Below are positions 24,585 through 33,809 of a stretch of 64,000 nucleotides of DNA, one piece after another. This stretch comes from Streptomyces sp. NBC_00102 (GTDB lineage: Bacteria > Actinomycetota > Actinomycetes > Streptomycetales > Streptomycetaceae): positions 2,852,001 to 2,916,000 of the forward strand of contig NZ_JAPEMC010000001.1 of NCBI RefSeq assembly GCF_026343115.1, read 5' to 3'. The stretch's first letter is position 1. Each line of letters opens with the position of its first letter. The notes under the pieces were generated by a model. That model made no database searches, was not told the DNA's origin, and was given only the letters and a program-made list of their open reading frames with translations. The translations under genes and the position numbers were made by a program.

Positions 24585-24698
24585 GCGTTCATTCCTTCCA
24601 CCCTGAGTAATGGAGATGTGTACCCAGAGTGTCCAACGCACGGCTAGCCTGGAAGAGGCGCCATTCCAACAACCGCACGTGTGTAACGGAGAGTTGCC

Positions 24699-25536
24699 AT
24701 GCCCGGGCCCAAGAAACTCGACCCGTCGTCCTCTCCCCGCGCCTTCCTGGGCGCGGAACTCCGCCACCGGAGAGAACAGGCGGGCCTCACCCAGGAGGAA
24801 CTGGGCGCCCCCGCTCTTCGTCAGCGGCTCGTTCATCGGCCAACTGGAGTCGGGCACCCGCCGCATGCAACTCGACCAGGCCCAGCGCCTGGACGAGATC
24901 CTCCAGACGGACGGCTTCTTCGCCCGCAACTGCGCGGCGCTGCAGAAGTCGAAGTACCCGGACCACTTCGCGGAGGCCGCCGAGGCGGAGGCCGTGGCGG
25001 TGCAGATCAGGGAGTACGCACCCCAGCTGATCCCCGGCATCCTGCAGACGCGACCGTACGCACGCGCCGTCTTCCGTGCGTACCAGCCCACGGCTCCGGA
25101 CGAAGTGATCGACGAACTGGTGGAGGCGCGACTCGACCGGGGGCGCCTGCTGGCGGATCCAACAACACCCATGTTGTGGGTGGTTCTTGATGAGGCAGTG
25201 CTGCGCCGCAAGACTGGCAGCCAGGCCGTGATGGCCGAAGCACTCGGATACCTCGCGGACCTCGCGTCCAAGCACCGGCTCATCGTCCAGGTACTGCCCT
25301 TCGACGCCGGTGCGCACGCTGCCCTGTCCGGGCCGCTCAAGTTGATGTCATTCCATGACGCCCCTCCTCTGGCCTACCTCCAGGGGCTGGGCACCGGGCA
25401 GTTGCAGGACGATCCGGCCACCGTCCGGCAATACGAACTGACCTACGATCTGTTGACGGCCAGCGCGATGCCACCCGACGCGTCCCTGGCCATGATCCAG
25501 TCGGTCTCGGAGGGTTACGCCCGTGAAGGTCTCTAG
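24699..25536 (+). pseudogene. XRE family regulator (DUF5753), frameshifted
   Basis: The HTH half reads MPGPKKLDPSSSPRAFLGAELRHRREQAGLTQEELG from the ATG at 24699. The frame then breaks at a run of five C (24808-24812). One C fewer would give LGAPLFVSGSFIGQLESGTRRM, the expected continuation, which is found intact in the next frame down to the TAG at 25534. The second half is a normal DUF5753 ligand domain (YAPQLIPGILQTRPYARAVF, RRKTGSQAVMAEAL, VRQYELTYDLL). Either a real disabling +1 frameshift or a sequencing error in a homopolymer. The following DUF397 gene overlaps its end by 14 bp. Confidence 0.85.
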
Positions 25537-25735
25537 CTCGGAATGCAGCCTGACAGGCACTGCCTGGCACAAGTCCACCTACAGCGGCGGCGATGGCGGC
25601 GACTGCCTGGAAACCTCCGACGGCCACCCCGGCCTCGTCCCCGTCCGCGACTCCAAGCTCGGAGACGGCGGCCCGGTCCTCGCCTTCCGTACCGAGGCCT
25701 GGGCCGCGTTCGTCGGCGATCTCAAGGCCGGCTGA
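25523..25735 (+). CDS. DUF397 domain protein
   Basis: 70 residues from a GTG at 25523. The DUF397 pattern is complete: [57 protein letters not shown]. Such proteins are encoded directly after XRE/DUF5753 regulators and act as their small partner (BldB-related family). Here the partner gene carries a frameshift, so this protein may be orphaned. The start lies inside the XRE gene's last codons, implying coupling. Confidence 0.9.
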   Translation: MKVSSSECSLTGTAWHKSTYSGGDGGDCLETSDGHPGLVPVRDSKLGDGGPVLAFRTEAWAAFVGDLKAG

Positions 25736-25764
25736 ACGGACACGGCCACCGGCCGGGGCCGGTT

Positions 25765-26508
25765 CTACCCGGCCGTTGTCGCGATGCGGAAGCCCACGCC
25801 GATGGCTTCGAGATCCGGCTCGTAGGCGCCGTGCCGACGGGCGCACCGGGCCAGGTCGCGGTCGTGGCGGAAGGCGCCGCCTCGGGTGATGTGGCGATCG
25901 AAGGCCCAGTCCTCGGATTCCGGCACTTCGGCGGGCGCACCGGGGTAGGGCGCGTAAAGGGTGGAGGTCCACTCGTCGGCGTTGCCAGCCATGTCCAGTA
26001 CGCCGAAGGGGCTGGCTCCGTCGCGGAACGAGCCGACGGGTGTGGTGGTGCCGATGCCGAGGTCCACCAGGTTGGCCAGGCCGGTGCGGTACTCGTCGCC
26101 CCAGGGAAACTCCCGGCCGTCGTCGCCGCGCGCGGCACGCTCCCACTCGTCTTCCGTGGGCAGCCGCACCTCGTGGCCGAGCAAGCCTCCCAGCCACCGG
26201 CAGTAGGCGGTCGCCGCCTCCCAGGCGACCCCGATGACGGGGTGGTCGGACCGGTCCGGCGGCGCCTGGCGGGCCGGTCGGTCCGTCGCTGTCGCGTAGT
26301 GCGCCCACTGGCCGACCGTGACCGGGGTACGAGCGATCCGGAAGGCGGGAACGTGGATTTCCGAGCGCGGCGCTTCCTTCAGGTACCACTCCACCGGCAC
26401 CCCGGTATGGGCGAATCGCCGTGCCACCGCTGCCACTTCGCCGGTCGGTGTACCTCGGCGCAGCAATCCCGCCGGGATCTCGACCCAGTCCACCTGCTCC
26501 ACCTTCAT
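25765..26508 (-). CDS. SUMF1/FGE-fold protein lacking one catalytic Cys
   Basis: 247 residues. The formylglycine-generating-enzyme fold is evident: [83 protein letters not shown] and [19 protein letters not shown]. In Streptomyces FGE the last segment has two copper-binding Cys five residues apart (CHDSYC); here only the second region Cys (LARC) remains and Arg replaces the first, so sulfatase activation is doubtful. No sulfatase gene is near. AGGGGGG precedes the ATG at 26508. It may be a C-type-lectin-like binding or other SUMF1-fold enzyme. Confidence 0.8.
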   Translation of the reverse strand: MKVEQVDWVEIPAGLLRRGTPTGEVAAVARRFAHTGVPVEWYLKEAPRSEIHVPAFRIARTPVTVGQWAHYATATDRPARQAPPDRSDHPVIGVAWEAATAYCRWLGGLLGHEVRLPTEDEWERAARGDDGREFPWGDEYRTGLANLVDLGIGTTTPVGSFRDGASPFGVLDMAGNADEWTSTLYAPYPGAPAEVPESEDWAFDRHITRGGAFRHDRDLARCARRHGAYEPDLEAIGVGFRIATTAG

Positions 26509-26579
26509 GACCCCCCTGTTCGGCCCGACCACCATGATCACGTCGTTCGTTCGGGCACGCATCGGCCGATGGGCCCTCC

Positions 26580-26690
26580 CCGAAGCAGCCTCGCGGACCA
26601 GGACGAGCGGAGGAGGACGGGTGGACCAGGACGAGCGGACCAGGACGGGTGGAACAGGACTTGGGGACGAGGACGGACATGGGGCTCGGG
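26580..26690. repeat. GGACCAGGACGAGCGG-type short repeats
   Basis: Imperfect copies of GCGGACCAGGACGAGCGG and GGACGGGTGGAACAGGAC lie between the FGE-like gene and hemC. Non-coding in any supported frame. Confidence 0.55.
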
Positions 26691-26754
26691 GCCGTCCGCC
26701 TCGCCCCTACGCGTCGTGCCCCACGGCCCCGCCTCGCGGGTCTATCGTGAACGT

Positions 26755-27693
26755 ATGGCCACTCCCGAACTCATCCGTATCGTCTCCCGCGACTCGCCGA
26801 TGGCGCTGGCTCAGGTGGAGCGGGTACGGGCCGAACTGGCGGTGCTGCACCCCGGTATCGCCACCGAAGTCGTCCCCGTGAAGACGACCGGGGACAAGTG
26901 GATGGGCGCGCTCTCCCAGGTGGAGGGGAAGGGGGCGTTCACCAAGGAGGTCGACGCGGCGCTGCTCGCCGGGGAGGCCGATCTCGCGGTGCACTGTGTG
27001 AAGGACGTACCGGCGGACCGGCCGTTGCCGGCCGGGACGGTGTTCGCGGCGTTCCTGAAGCGGGACGACGTACGGGACGCCCTCGTGCACCCCGGTGGGC
27101 TCACGCTCGACGAGCTGCCGGAGGGGACGCGGGTCGGAACCTCGTCGGTGCGCCGGATCGCGCAGTTGGCGGCCTCGCATCCGCATCTGGAGTGCGTACC
27201 GTTCCGGGGCAACGCTAACCGGCGGCTGGAGAAGCTGGCGGCGGGCGAGGCGGACGCGCTGTTGCTGGCGGCGTCCGGGCTGGCCCGTATCGGGCGCTCC
27301 GAGGTCATCTCCGAGGTGCTGTCGACGGAGGCGATGTGCCCGCCGATCGGGGCCGGGGTGCTCGCGCTCCAGTGCCGTGAGGACGACGGCGCCACGATCG
27401 AAACGGTCAGCGGCCTCAACCACGCTCCCACGTACCGGGAGATGACCGCCGAGCGGATGTTCCTGCACGTGCTCCAGGGACACTGCAACAGCCCGATCGC
27501 CGGTTACGCCACCTCCCGGGGCAGCAACGGCGAACTCTCGCTGCGTGCGTGTGTGTTCACCCCGGACGGCAAGACGGTCCTCAACGCGCACGAGTGGGCC
27601 GGTCCGCTCGACCCGGCCACCCTCGGCACGTCGGTGGCGGTCACTCTTCTCCGTCAGGGCGCTCGCGAGCTGATCGACTCGATCGACCACTGA
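26755..27693 (+). CDS. hemC: hydroxymethylbilane synthase (porphobilinogen deaminase), stand-alone paralogue
   Basis: 312 residues, full length. It should condense four porphobilinogens to hydroxymethylbilane. KTTGDKW (44-49), [21 protein letters not shown] with catalytic Asp84, GTSSVRR (129-134), [11 protein letters not shown] (151-161) and dipyrromethane-cofactor Cys244 ([13 protein letters not shown]) are present. The usual Streptomyces hemC lies in a hemACDB cluster; here no other haem gene is adjacent, so this is probably a second copy or a pathway-dedicated deaminase. HCVKDVP replaces the commoner HSxKDxP. Confidence 0.9.
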   Translation: MATPELIRIVSRDSPMALAQVERVRAELAVLHPGIATEVVPVKTTGDKWMGALSQVEGKGAFTKEVDAALLAGEADLAVHCVKDVPADRPLPAGTVFAAFLKRDDVRDALVHPGGLTLDELPEGTRVGTSSVRRIAQLAASHPHLECVPFRGNANRRLEKLAAGEADALLLAASGLARIGRSEVISEVLSTEAMCPPIGAGVLALQCREDDGATIETVSGLNHAPTYREMTAERMFLHVLQGHCNSPIAGYATSRGSNGELSLRACVFTPDGKTVLNAHEWAGPLDPATLGTSVAVTLLRQGARELIDSIDH

Positions 27694-27754
27694 GCCACTC
27701 GTCCTCACCCGGTACGGCGAAGGCCCGGCCCGGTCGGCTACGAGCCGGCCGGTG

Positions 27755-28324
27755 TCAGAGGTGGTCCCGGCGCAGATCGAGGAGCATCACGTCGTGGAGG
27801 TCCGCGTCGGAACCCCCGGGTCGTGCCTGGCCGACCTTCCGGTATCCCCACGCCCGGTAGGCGGCCTGGGCGGCCTCGCTCGCCGGGTGGACGTTCAGGA
27901 GCACCCGCTCGACGTCGACGGCGTCGAGCAACTCCCCGTGCACCCTTCGCGCGACGCCCTGTCCGCGCCACGAGCCGCGCACGGCGAGTTCCATGAGCCC
28001 GAAGGTGCGGTGCCCGTCCTCGCGCCTCATGGCGTCGGGGACGGGTTCCGTCAGCTCGTCCCACCACACCGCGTCGGGCCCGAGCGGGTGCCCGTACGCC
28101 ATACCGATCGCTTCGCCGTCCCCGGTACGGGCCAGGGCCGCGCGGAAACCTGGCTTGCGGGTCTGTACGGAGAAGCGGCGGAAGGCGGCGGCGACGTCGT
28201 CCTCGGTCTCGTCGTAGGGCGGTTCGGCGAAGGCGTGGGCGTAGATCAGCCTGAAGGCTTCGGCTGATCGGAGCGCGGCGGGTCCTTCCAGGCCCTCGAT
28301 GGTGATCGTCACTCGTGGCGTCAT
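27755..28324 (-). CDS. GNAT family N-acetyltransferase
   Basis: 189 residues. Motif A is RGSWRGQGVARRVHGELLDAV and the C-terminal part is ASEAAQAAYRAWGYRKVGQ, both normal for GNAT enzymes. The N-terminal half (AFRLIYAHAFAEPPYDETEDDVAAAFRRF) is typical of an uncharacterised Streptomyces subgroup. The ATG at 28324 (MTPRVTITIEG) was chosen over an upstream in-frame ATG because the preceding residues look unconserved. Confidence 0.82.
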   Translation of the reverse strand: MTPRVTITIEGLEGPAALRSAEAFRLIYAHAFAEPPYDETEDDVAAAFRRFSVQTRKPGFRAALARTGDGEAIGMAYGHPLGPDAVWWDELTEPVPDAMRREDGHRTFGLMELAVRGSWRGQGVARRVHGELLDAVDVERVLLNVHPASEAAQAAYRAWGYRKVGQARPGGSDADLHDVMLLDLRRDHL

Positions 28325-28432
28325 GGGTGCCCACTCTGTCGCACGGCCGCGCCCGGGCGCTCGGTCGGCCGTGCCGTTCTCCACGGCGGCCGATCATCGT
28401 CGTTGTCAGTAGCCCCGGATACGTTTCCGCGC

Positions 28433-29518
28433 ATGGGGATCTACCTGATCAGTGTGGGCGCGCAGGAGTGGTTCGACACCGGGGAGGACGGATGGGGCGA
28501 TGTCTCCGGCGCTCTCGCCGGGGAGTTGCAGCGGCGGGGGCTGCCGCCCTTCGCCGCCGTGCCCGAGGAGCCGGAGTTCGCACCCGGCTCGGGGCAGGCC
28601 TTCGAGGAGAAGCTGACCGGGTCCATGGACGGTTTCCTCGACCTGTGCGACGCGCACCTGTCGCGGGAGGAGACGGAGATCCTCCACGGGTGGTCGGTAC
28701 TCGTGCCGTTCTCCCTGGAGGAGGAGATCTGGTTGCCGGTACCGGCCCCGTACTCCGACGAGACCCTGGTGGTCGGCGCGCCCCAGGCGCTCCGGCTCGC
28801 GGAGAGGCTGGCGCAGGCCATCGGGCTCCCGGAAGAGACCCCCGCGACCCATGACAGTCTCGAACTGACCGGGTGGTTCCGGGAGGAGGGGGCCGAGGCG
28901 CGGACCGCCGTCCGTCCGGGGCCGTGGAGCGAGGACCTGGACACGGCGTTCTACGTCGCGCTGTACCTGCGTGCGGCCCCAGCACGCGATACGTCGCGGC
29001 TGCCCCATCGTCCTCACCTGACGGTGGGCGGGGCGACCGATGCGGGAGATCCGCAGACACGGCCGAGCCGAGCGAGGAGACCGACCATGGGCACCTGGGA
29101 CACCGGCCCCTTCGACAACGACACGGCTGCGGACTTCGCCGAGGTTCTGGACGACTCCACCCCGGAGGCACGCGAAGCCTTGATACGGGCCGTCCTCGTC
29201 CGGACGATCGATGCCACGGGCTGGCTGTCGGAGGCCGAGGAGGCGGTGGCCGCTGCCGCGCTGATCGCGGCGCAGTGCCCGGGAGGCGAGCCCGTGGGCA
29301 CCCCCTACGGCCCCGGAACGCCCATGCCCGAGTTCCCCTACGAACTCCGGGCGCTCGCCGACCAGGCCGTCGCCCGGGTCGCCACCGACGAGGACGGACC
29401 GTCCCAGGACTGGACCGGCCAGAAGGCCTGGGAGCGGTGGCAGGCCACGCTCGCCCGTCTCCGTGCGGTGCTCGCCCCACCGCCGCCGACCATCGCCCTC
29501 TTCGACGTCGAGCCATAA
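28433..29518 (+). CDS. in-frame fusion: uncharacterised protein plus DUF4259
   Basis: 361 residues if read through. Residues 1-185 (MGIYLISVGAQEWFDTGEDGW ... LDTAFYVALYLRAAP) resemble a free-standing Streptomyces hypothetical. A linker (ARDTSRLPHRPHLTVGG...) follows, then a complete DUF4259 domain starting MGTWDTGPFDNDTAADFAEVLDD at residue 219. The second ATG (29087) has its own good SD (CGAGGAGACCGACC), so the downstream domain is probably also, or only, made separately from 29087. This looks like two adjacent genes whose intervening stop was lost. Neither function is known. Confidence 0.65.
   Translation: MGIYLISVGAQEWFDTGEDGWGDVSGALAGELQRRGLPPFAAVPEEPEFAPGSGQAFEEKLTGSMDGFLDLCDAHLSREETEILHGWSVLVPFSLEEEIWLPVPAPYSDETLVVGAPQALRLAERLAQAIGLPEETPATHDSLELTGWFREEGAEARTAVRPGPWSEDLDTAFYVALYLRAAPARDTSRLPHRPHLTVGGATDAGDPQTRPSRARRPTMGTWDTGPFDNDTAADFAEVLDDSTPEAREALIRAVLVRTIDATGWLSEAEEAVAAAALIAAQCPGGEPVGTPYGPGTPMPEFPYELRALADQAVARVATDEDGPSQDWTGQKAWERWQATLARLRAVLAPPPPTIALFDVEP
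29087..29518 (+). CDS. DUF4259 protein (internal start)
   Basis: 143 residues from the internal ATG at 29087, which is where DUF4259 proteins normally begin (MGTWDTGPFDNDTAADF). AGGAG sits 9 bases upstream. Family members are about 140 residues and helical, with unknown function. It is in the same frame as the upstream gene with no stop between them. Confidence 0.7.
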   Translation: MGTWDTGPFDNDTAADFAEVLDDSTPEAREALIRAVLVRTIDATGWLSEAEEAVAAAALIAAQCPGGEPVGTPYGPGTPMPEFPYELRALADQAVARVATDEDGPSQDWTGQKAWERWQATLARLRAVLAPPPPTIALFDVEP

Positions 29519-29558
29519 AGGGCTTCTTCGATTTCGGCGCGGTTCATACGATGAGCAG

Positions 29559-30008
29559 ATGTTCGATCGTCTGGAACTGAAGGTGTTGCCGCGGGGGTCC
29601 CGATTCCCTACCCAGGTGCGGTTCTGGGTCAACGGCGAGGACGTGGGCGAGGATCTCGTCGCCAAGGGCGGCCGCGGGATGTACGCGACCGAGGCGCTGC
29701 CGGAGGACCGCCCCAGCCCGCTCTTGGGTACCGACGAGGCGATCCGGGTCGAACTGGGCGAGCCCGAGTGCACCGGTGATTGCTGCGGCTTCCTGACCGT
29801 GGTGGTACAGCGGCTCGGTGAGATCGTGCAGTGGTCGGACTGGGCCATCCCGTGGGTGGGGGACTACCCGCGGACCTATCCCCCGCCGGAGTTCCACTTC
29901 GAAGCGAGCCAGTACGACGCCGAGTTGGCTCGGGCCGCAGGGGACCGCTGGTGGCTGAGGCGCCCGGCCCCCGCAACTCCTGGAGGGTCGGCGGCGAGCA
30001 GCCTTTAG
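29559..30008 (+). CDS. hypothetical protein
   Basis: 149 residues: MFDRLELKVLPRGSRFPTQVRFWVNGEDVGEDLVAKGGRGMYATEALPED, then a GEPECTGDCCGFLTVVVQRLGEIVQWSDW segment with a CxxxCC cluster, then PPPEFHFEASQYDAELARAAGDRWW. I do not recognise a named domain. Similar soluble proteins occur in many Streptomyces. The start is the ATG at 29559; a weak SD is all that precedes it. Confidence 0.6.
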   Translation: MFDRLELKVLPRGSRFPTQVRFWVNGEDVGEDLVAKGGRGMYATEALPEDRPSPLLGTDEAIRVELGEPECTGDCCGFLTVVVQRLGEIVQWSDWAIPWVGDYPRTYPPPEFHFEASQYDAELARAAGDRWWLRRPAPATPGGSAASSL

Positions 30009-30341
30009 CAGTAATCGGACCCGCCATCGACGCGTGACACTAACGAGTGAATTCTGCGCGATGCCCGGCCTCTGACACCACCCCAACCGAAGCTGTGAGA
30101 ACGCGATTTCGGGTCTCCCAGTAGCCTCCCCCGCCCCTTCCCTCTTCCCCAACCCCACCCGCACGGGCACCGGGGCGCTTCCGGGGCCCGAGGTTCCGCT
30201 TGGCGGGTACGCATCACGTTCCGAGGGTTCGGCGCAGGGCATTTCGCTGTCGGCGAGACGGGGCGCCCGGCGGGTAGAGCGTCCGTAGCTTCGGAGCGCT
30301 GAACCGAAGTGTCCGGAGTGTGCGGAAGGCAGGGGAGCACC
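30009..30341. other. intergenic region before the SDR gene
   Basis: 333 bases of lower GC than the neighbours, with no convincing gene, RNA or strong inverted repeat. A ribosome site AGGGGAG closes it before the SDR start. Confidence 0.5.
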
Positions 30342-31088
30342 ATGGGAACGCTGGAAGGCAGAACCGCCGTCGTGACGGGCGGCTCCCGGGGGATCGGCCG
30401 GGGCATCGTGGAGCGACTCGCGCGTGAGGGCGCCGAGGTCGTGTTCAACTACGCGCAGAACACCGAGGCGGCCGAAGACGTCGTCCGTACGGTCGAGGAA
30501 GCCGGCGGCCAGGCACGGGCGTTGAAGCTGGACCTGGCGGAGGCCGGGGCGGCCGAGAAGCTGATGGAGGCCGCCGAGGAACAGTCCTCGGGCGGTGTGA
30601 GCATCCTGGTGAACAACGCGGCGCTGAGCTTCGCACCGGCCCCGCTCGCCGCGACCGAGGAGGAGGTCTTCGAGCAGGCGTTCACGGTGAACACGAAGGC
30701 CGCGTTCCTCACCCTGCGGTACGCGGCCCGGCACATGCCCGACGGCGGCCGAGTCATCAACATCTCCACCCTCAACACCCTGCGGCCGGCCCCGGGCATC
30801 GTGCCCTACCTGGTCAGCAAGGGCGCCTTGGAGCAGCTCACCGTCGGTGCGGCTGCCGAGCTGGGCGCACGCGGGATCACCGTGAACACCATCTCCCCCG
30901 GCGCCACCGACACCGATCTGCTGCGGGGCACCAACCCGGCCGAGGCGCTGGCGACGATCCCGGCCATGACGCCGCTCGGGCGTCTCGGGACGCCCGCCGA
31001 CATCGCGGCCGTGGTCGTCTTCCTCTCGGGCGACGAGGGCCGCTGGATCACCGGTCAGAACATCCGAGCCACCGGCGGTCTGGGCTGA
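30342..31088 (+). CDS. short-chain dehydrogenase/reductase (SDR)
   Basis: 248 residues, classical SDR. NAD(P) site TGGSRGIGRG (about 11-20), NNAA at about 88, catalytic Ser in INISTLNT, YLVSK (YxxxK) at about 152, and a PGATDTDL segment after it. The C-terminal GQNIRATGG is typical of 3-oxoacyl-ACP reductase-like members. The substrate cannot be told. The ATG at 30342 follows AGGGGAG. Not obviously in an operon with the MFS gene 220 bases downstream. Confidence 0.9.
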   Translation: MGTLEGRTAVVTGGSRGIGRGIVERLAREGAEVVFNYAQNTEAAEDVVRTVEEAGGQARALKLDLAEAGAAEKLMEAAEEQSSGGVSILVNNAALSFAPAPLAATEEEVFEQAFTVNTKAAFLTLRYAARHMPDGGRVINISTLNTLRPAPGIVPYLVSKGALEQLTVGAAAELGARGITVNTISPGATDTDLLRGTNPAEALATIPAMTPLGRLGTPADIAAVVVFLSGDEGRWITGQNIRATGGLG

Positions 31089-31311
31089 CCCAGAACCGGC
31101 CCCGGGCCGGCGGACGGACGCGCCTCCGGCGAGCTACGGGGGTGGGGCCCGGCGGGAGTGCGCCCGGACGCCCGGTACGTGGCGTACCGGGCGTCCGCGC
31201 CCCCGCCGGGCCTTCGACGCGCGCTGGGTTGGCTGCGCGCGCAGGGTTGGCGGCGTGCGCCGGGCGCGCGGAAGAAGGCCCGCTCGACGGGCGCGTGTTT
31301 CGGAAGGTGCC

Positions 31312-32805
31312 ATGACTGCGACCCCTGTGGCCGGTACGGCCACTCCCGAGGTGACCGACCGGCGCCTGACTCTCATCGGGCTGGTGCTGGCGCTCGGGAC
31401 CTTCATCACGCTCCTCGACACGACGATCGTCACCATCGCCCTCGACCACCTGCACGCGACGTTCCATGCCTCGGTCGCCCAGACCCAGTGGGTGTCGACG
31501 GGCTATCTGCTGGCGTTCGTCTCGGTGATCCCGGTCAGCGGCTGGCTCTCCGAACGGTTCGGCGCACGCAACGCGTGGATGTTCGCCATCGGCGCCTTCC
31601 TCGCCGGGTCGGTGCTGTGCGCGCTCGCGGACTCCCTTCCCGAACTCATCGCCTTCCGTGTGCTCCAGGGGATCGGCGGCGGAATGGTCATGCCGATCAC
31701 CCTCTCGTTGATCACCCGGGCGGCCGGTCCGGAACGGATCGACCGCGCCACCACGGCCGTCGCACTGCCCGGGCTGCTCGGCCCGCTCCTCGGGTCGGTG
31801 CTGGGTGGCGCCGTCGTGCAATCGCTCAGCTGGCACTGGCTGTTCCTCCTCAACGTGCCGGTCTGCCTCGCCGCCCTCGCCCTCGGCCCGGTCCTGCTGC
31901 CCGCGACCGCGGGACACCGCGGCCACCGGCTCGACGTGCCCGGCTTCCTGCTGCTCACCCCCGGCGTGGTCGCCGTCGCCTACGGGATCAGCCGGACGTC
32001 CGGGGAGGACGGGTTCGCCGCACCCTCCGCCTGGCTGCCTCTCGCCGCCGGTGGCGTGCTGCTGGCCGCCTTCGCCGTGCACTCGCTGCGGGCCCGCCGC
32101 CCGGCCCTCGTCGACGTCCGGATGTTCGCCCGGCGCAGTTTCGGCCTGGGGAGCGTCATCACCTTCGCGAGCGGGTTCACGACGTACGCCCTGTCGTTCC
32201 TGCTGCCGCTCTTCCACCAGCAGGTGCGCGGGGCATCCGTGCTCCACACCGGTCTGCTGCTCGTCACACAGGGGCTGGGGACGATGTTCTTCGTCGTGGC
32301 GCTGCGTGCCGTGGCCGGGCGGCTCGACGGTCGCCTGGTCGTCGCCGCCGGGGTGGCGTTGGCCATGCTGGGAACAGTGCCGTTCGCTCTCGCGGACACC
32401 CGTGGCGGGACACCGGTGTTGCTGGTCGCCCAGTTCGCCCAGGGGCTCGGCTTCGCTGCCACGACCTTCCCGGTGATGACCCTCGCCTTCTCGAACCTGA
32501 GCCACGAGGAAGCTCCGCGCGGCAGTGCGGCGTTCAGTGTGGTGCAGCGTGTCGGTGCTCCCTTCGGTGTCGCGGTCATCGCTGTGGTCCTGCAGAGCCG
32601 CCTCGGTGGAGCGGCCACGGCGTCGGACCGGCTTGCGGCTTTCTCCGCCGCGTTCTGGTGGACCTTCGGGCTGAGCGCGGTCCCGCTCCTCCTCGCCTTC
32701 TTCCTTCCCGCGAAGAAGAGGGCCGGGGAAGCGGCCGGAACTCGGACGAGGGCGCGGCCCGGGGGTACGGGCGGAGACGGCGCGACCGTCGCCCCTGCTC
32801 AGTGA
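31312..32805 (+). CDS. MFS transporter, DHA2 family
   Basis: 497 residues, about 14 TM helices. LLDTTIVTIALDHLHATFHASVAQTQWVSTGYLLAFVSVIP is the DHA2 N-terminal motif, and RVLQGIGGGMVMPITLSLI and LPGLLGPLLGSVLGGAVV are the following motifs. The ATG at 31312 has GGAAGG 6 bases upstream. It ends with a Lys/Arg/Gly-rich cytosolic tail. Likely a multidrug exporter; no regulator is adjacent, and the SDR gene upstream is in the same direction. Confidence 0.88.
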   Translation: MTATPVAGTATPEVTDRRLTLIGLVLALGTFITLLDTTIVTIALDHLHATFHASVAQTQWVSTGYLLAFVSVIPVSGWLSERFGARNAWMFAIGAFLAGSVLCALADSLPELIAFRVLQGIGGGMVMPITLSLITRAAGPERIDRATTAVALPGLLGPLLGSVLGGAVVQSLSWHWLFLLNVPVCLAALALGPVLLPATAGHRGHRLDVPGFLLLTPGVVAVAYGISRTSGEDGFAAPSAWLPLAAGGVLLAAFAVHSLRARRPALVDVRMFARRSFGLGSVITFASGFTTYALSFLLPLFHQQVRGASVLHTGLLLVTQGLGTMFFVVALRAVAGRLDGRLVVAAGVALAMLGTVPFALADTRGGTPVLLVAQFAQGLGFAATTFPVMTLAFSNLSHEEAPRGSAAFSVVQRVGAPFGVAVIAVVLQSRLGGAATASDRLAAFSAAFWWTFGLSAVPLLLAFFLPAKKRAGEAAGTRTRARPGGTGGDGATVAPAQ

Positions 32806-33010
32806 CCCTCTCCGCACGGTTGGTGAACGGGTGCCGGGTGGTAGGTGAGGGGTGACGGCACCCGGCCGGGGCATGCGTCCGGACAGGCCCTACTGTGCAG
32901 GTCACGTACGCCGCGCGGGACCCGTCCCGCACACCCGGTCTCCGGTCGGTGCCATCGGCCTTCCCGCACCACCGGTCCAGCCCCGCCGGTCCTCCTGAGA
33001 AGAGATCCCC

Positions 33011-33781
33011 ATGCCCCAAGCGCCCGCCCTCATAGGCAAACTCGTGGAATCCGCCATGGGGCGCCGTGCGCGCGTACTCGATGCGCAGCAGCTCGCTCCC
33101 GGGTTCCTCGAACTCACCCTGCGCGCCTCGCCCCCGCCCGGCGGCTGGCAGCCGGGCCACGAGATCCAGTTCCGCGTCGCCCCCACGCTGAGCCGCCGCT
33201 ACACGGTACGGAGCGTGGGCGGGGACAGTACCGGCACCGGTACCGACCTCCGAGCCGGCAGCGGGCCCGACGACAAGGCCGGCCACGGACCCGACGGCGA
33301 GCGCATCCGCATCCTCGCCTCCACCGAGTCCCAGGGCCCCGGCTCCACTTGGGTGAGCCGCCTGCGGGCCGGTACGGAGACCGTGATGCTGGCAGCCCGG
33401 CACCGGCCACTGCGCGAGACCGGGTCCCGGCGTCTCTATCTCGGCGACGGCTCCACCCTCGGCACCATCGACGCCTACGCCCGAGTGAGCGAACAGTCGC
33501 TCGTCGCCATCGAAGTACCCGAGCCCGCTGTCGAGGCCCTGGAGGCACGCTGGCCCCGGTACCACTTCCTGCCCGTCGCCAAGGCCCCGGGCGACGCACT
33601 CTTCTTCTGGCTCGAACGCGCCGCCGGAGAGGGCGAGTTCTCCCGTCTCGACGGCGCGATGCTGCTGGGGCACGCCCAGTCCATCCAGCGCCAACGGGCC
33701 GCCTTGGTCGACAGCCGGATACTGCCGCGCCGCGCCGTCACCACCAAGCCGTACTGGGCCACCGGCAAGGCCGGACTCTGA
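33011..33781 (+). CDS. siderophore-interacting protein (SIP family flavin reductase)
   Basis: 256 residues. N-terminal FAD-binding barrel (GFLELTLRASPPPGGWQPGHEIQFRV, SRRYTVRS, with R-x-Y-T as the FAD motif) and a C-terminal reductase part (LYLGDGSTLGTIDAYARV, YHFLPVAKAPGDALFFWLERA, ending KPYWATGKAGL). SIP proteins reduce ferric siderophores to release iron. An unusual Gly/Asp/Thr-rich insertion of about 30 residues follows the RYTVRS motif. No siderophore biosynthesis or transport gene is in the window. Confidence 0.82.
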   Translation: MPQAPALIGKLVESAMGRRARVLDAQQLAPGFLELTLRASPPPGGWQPGHEIQFRVAPTLSRRYTVRSVGGDSTGTGTDLRAGSGPDDKAGHGPDGERIRILASTESQGPGSTWVSRLRAGTETVMLAARHRPLRETGSRRLYLGDGSTLGTIDAYARVSEQSLVAIEVPEPAVEALEARWPRYHFLPVAKAPGDALFFWLERAAGEGEFSRLDGAMLLGHAQSIQRQRAALVDSRILPRRAVTTKPYWATGKAGL

Positions 33782-33809
33782 GGCACGACCGCGCCCTGAG
33801 GCGCGGACG

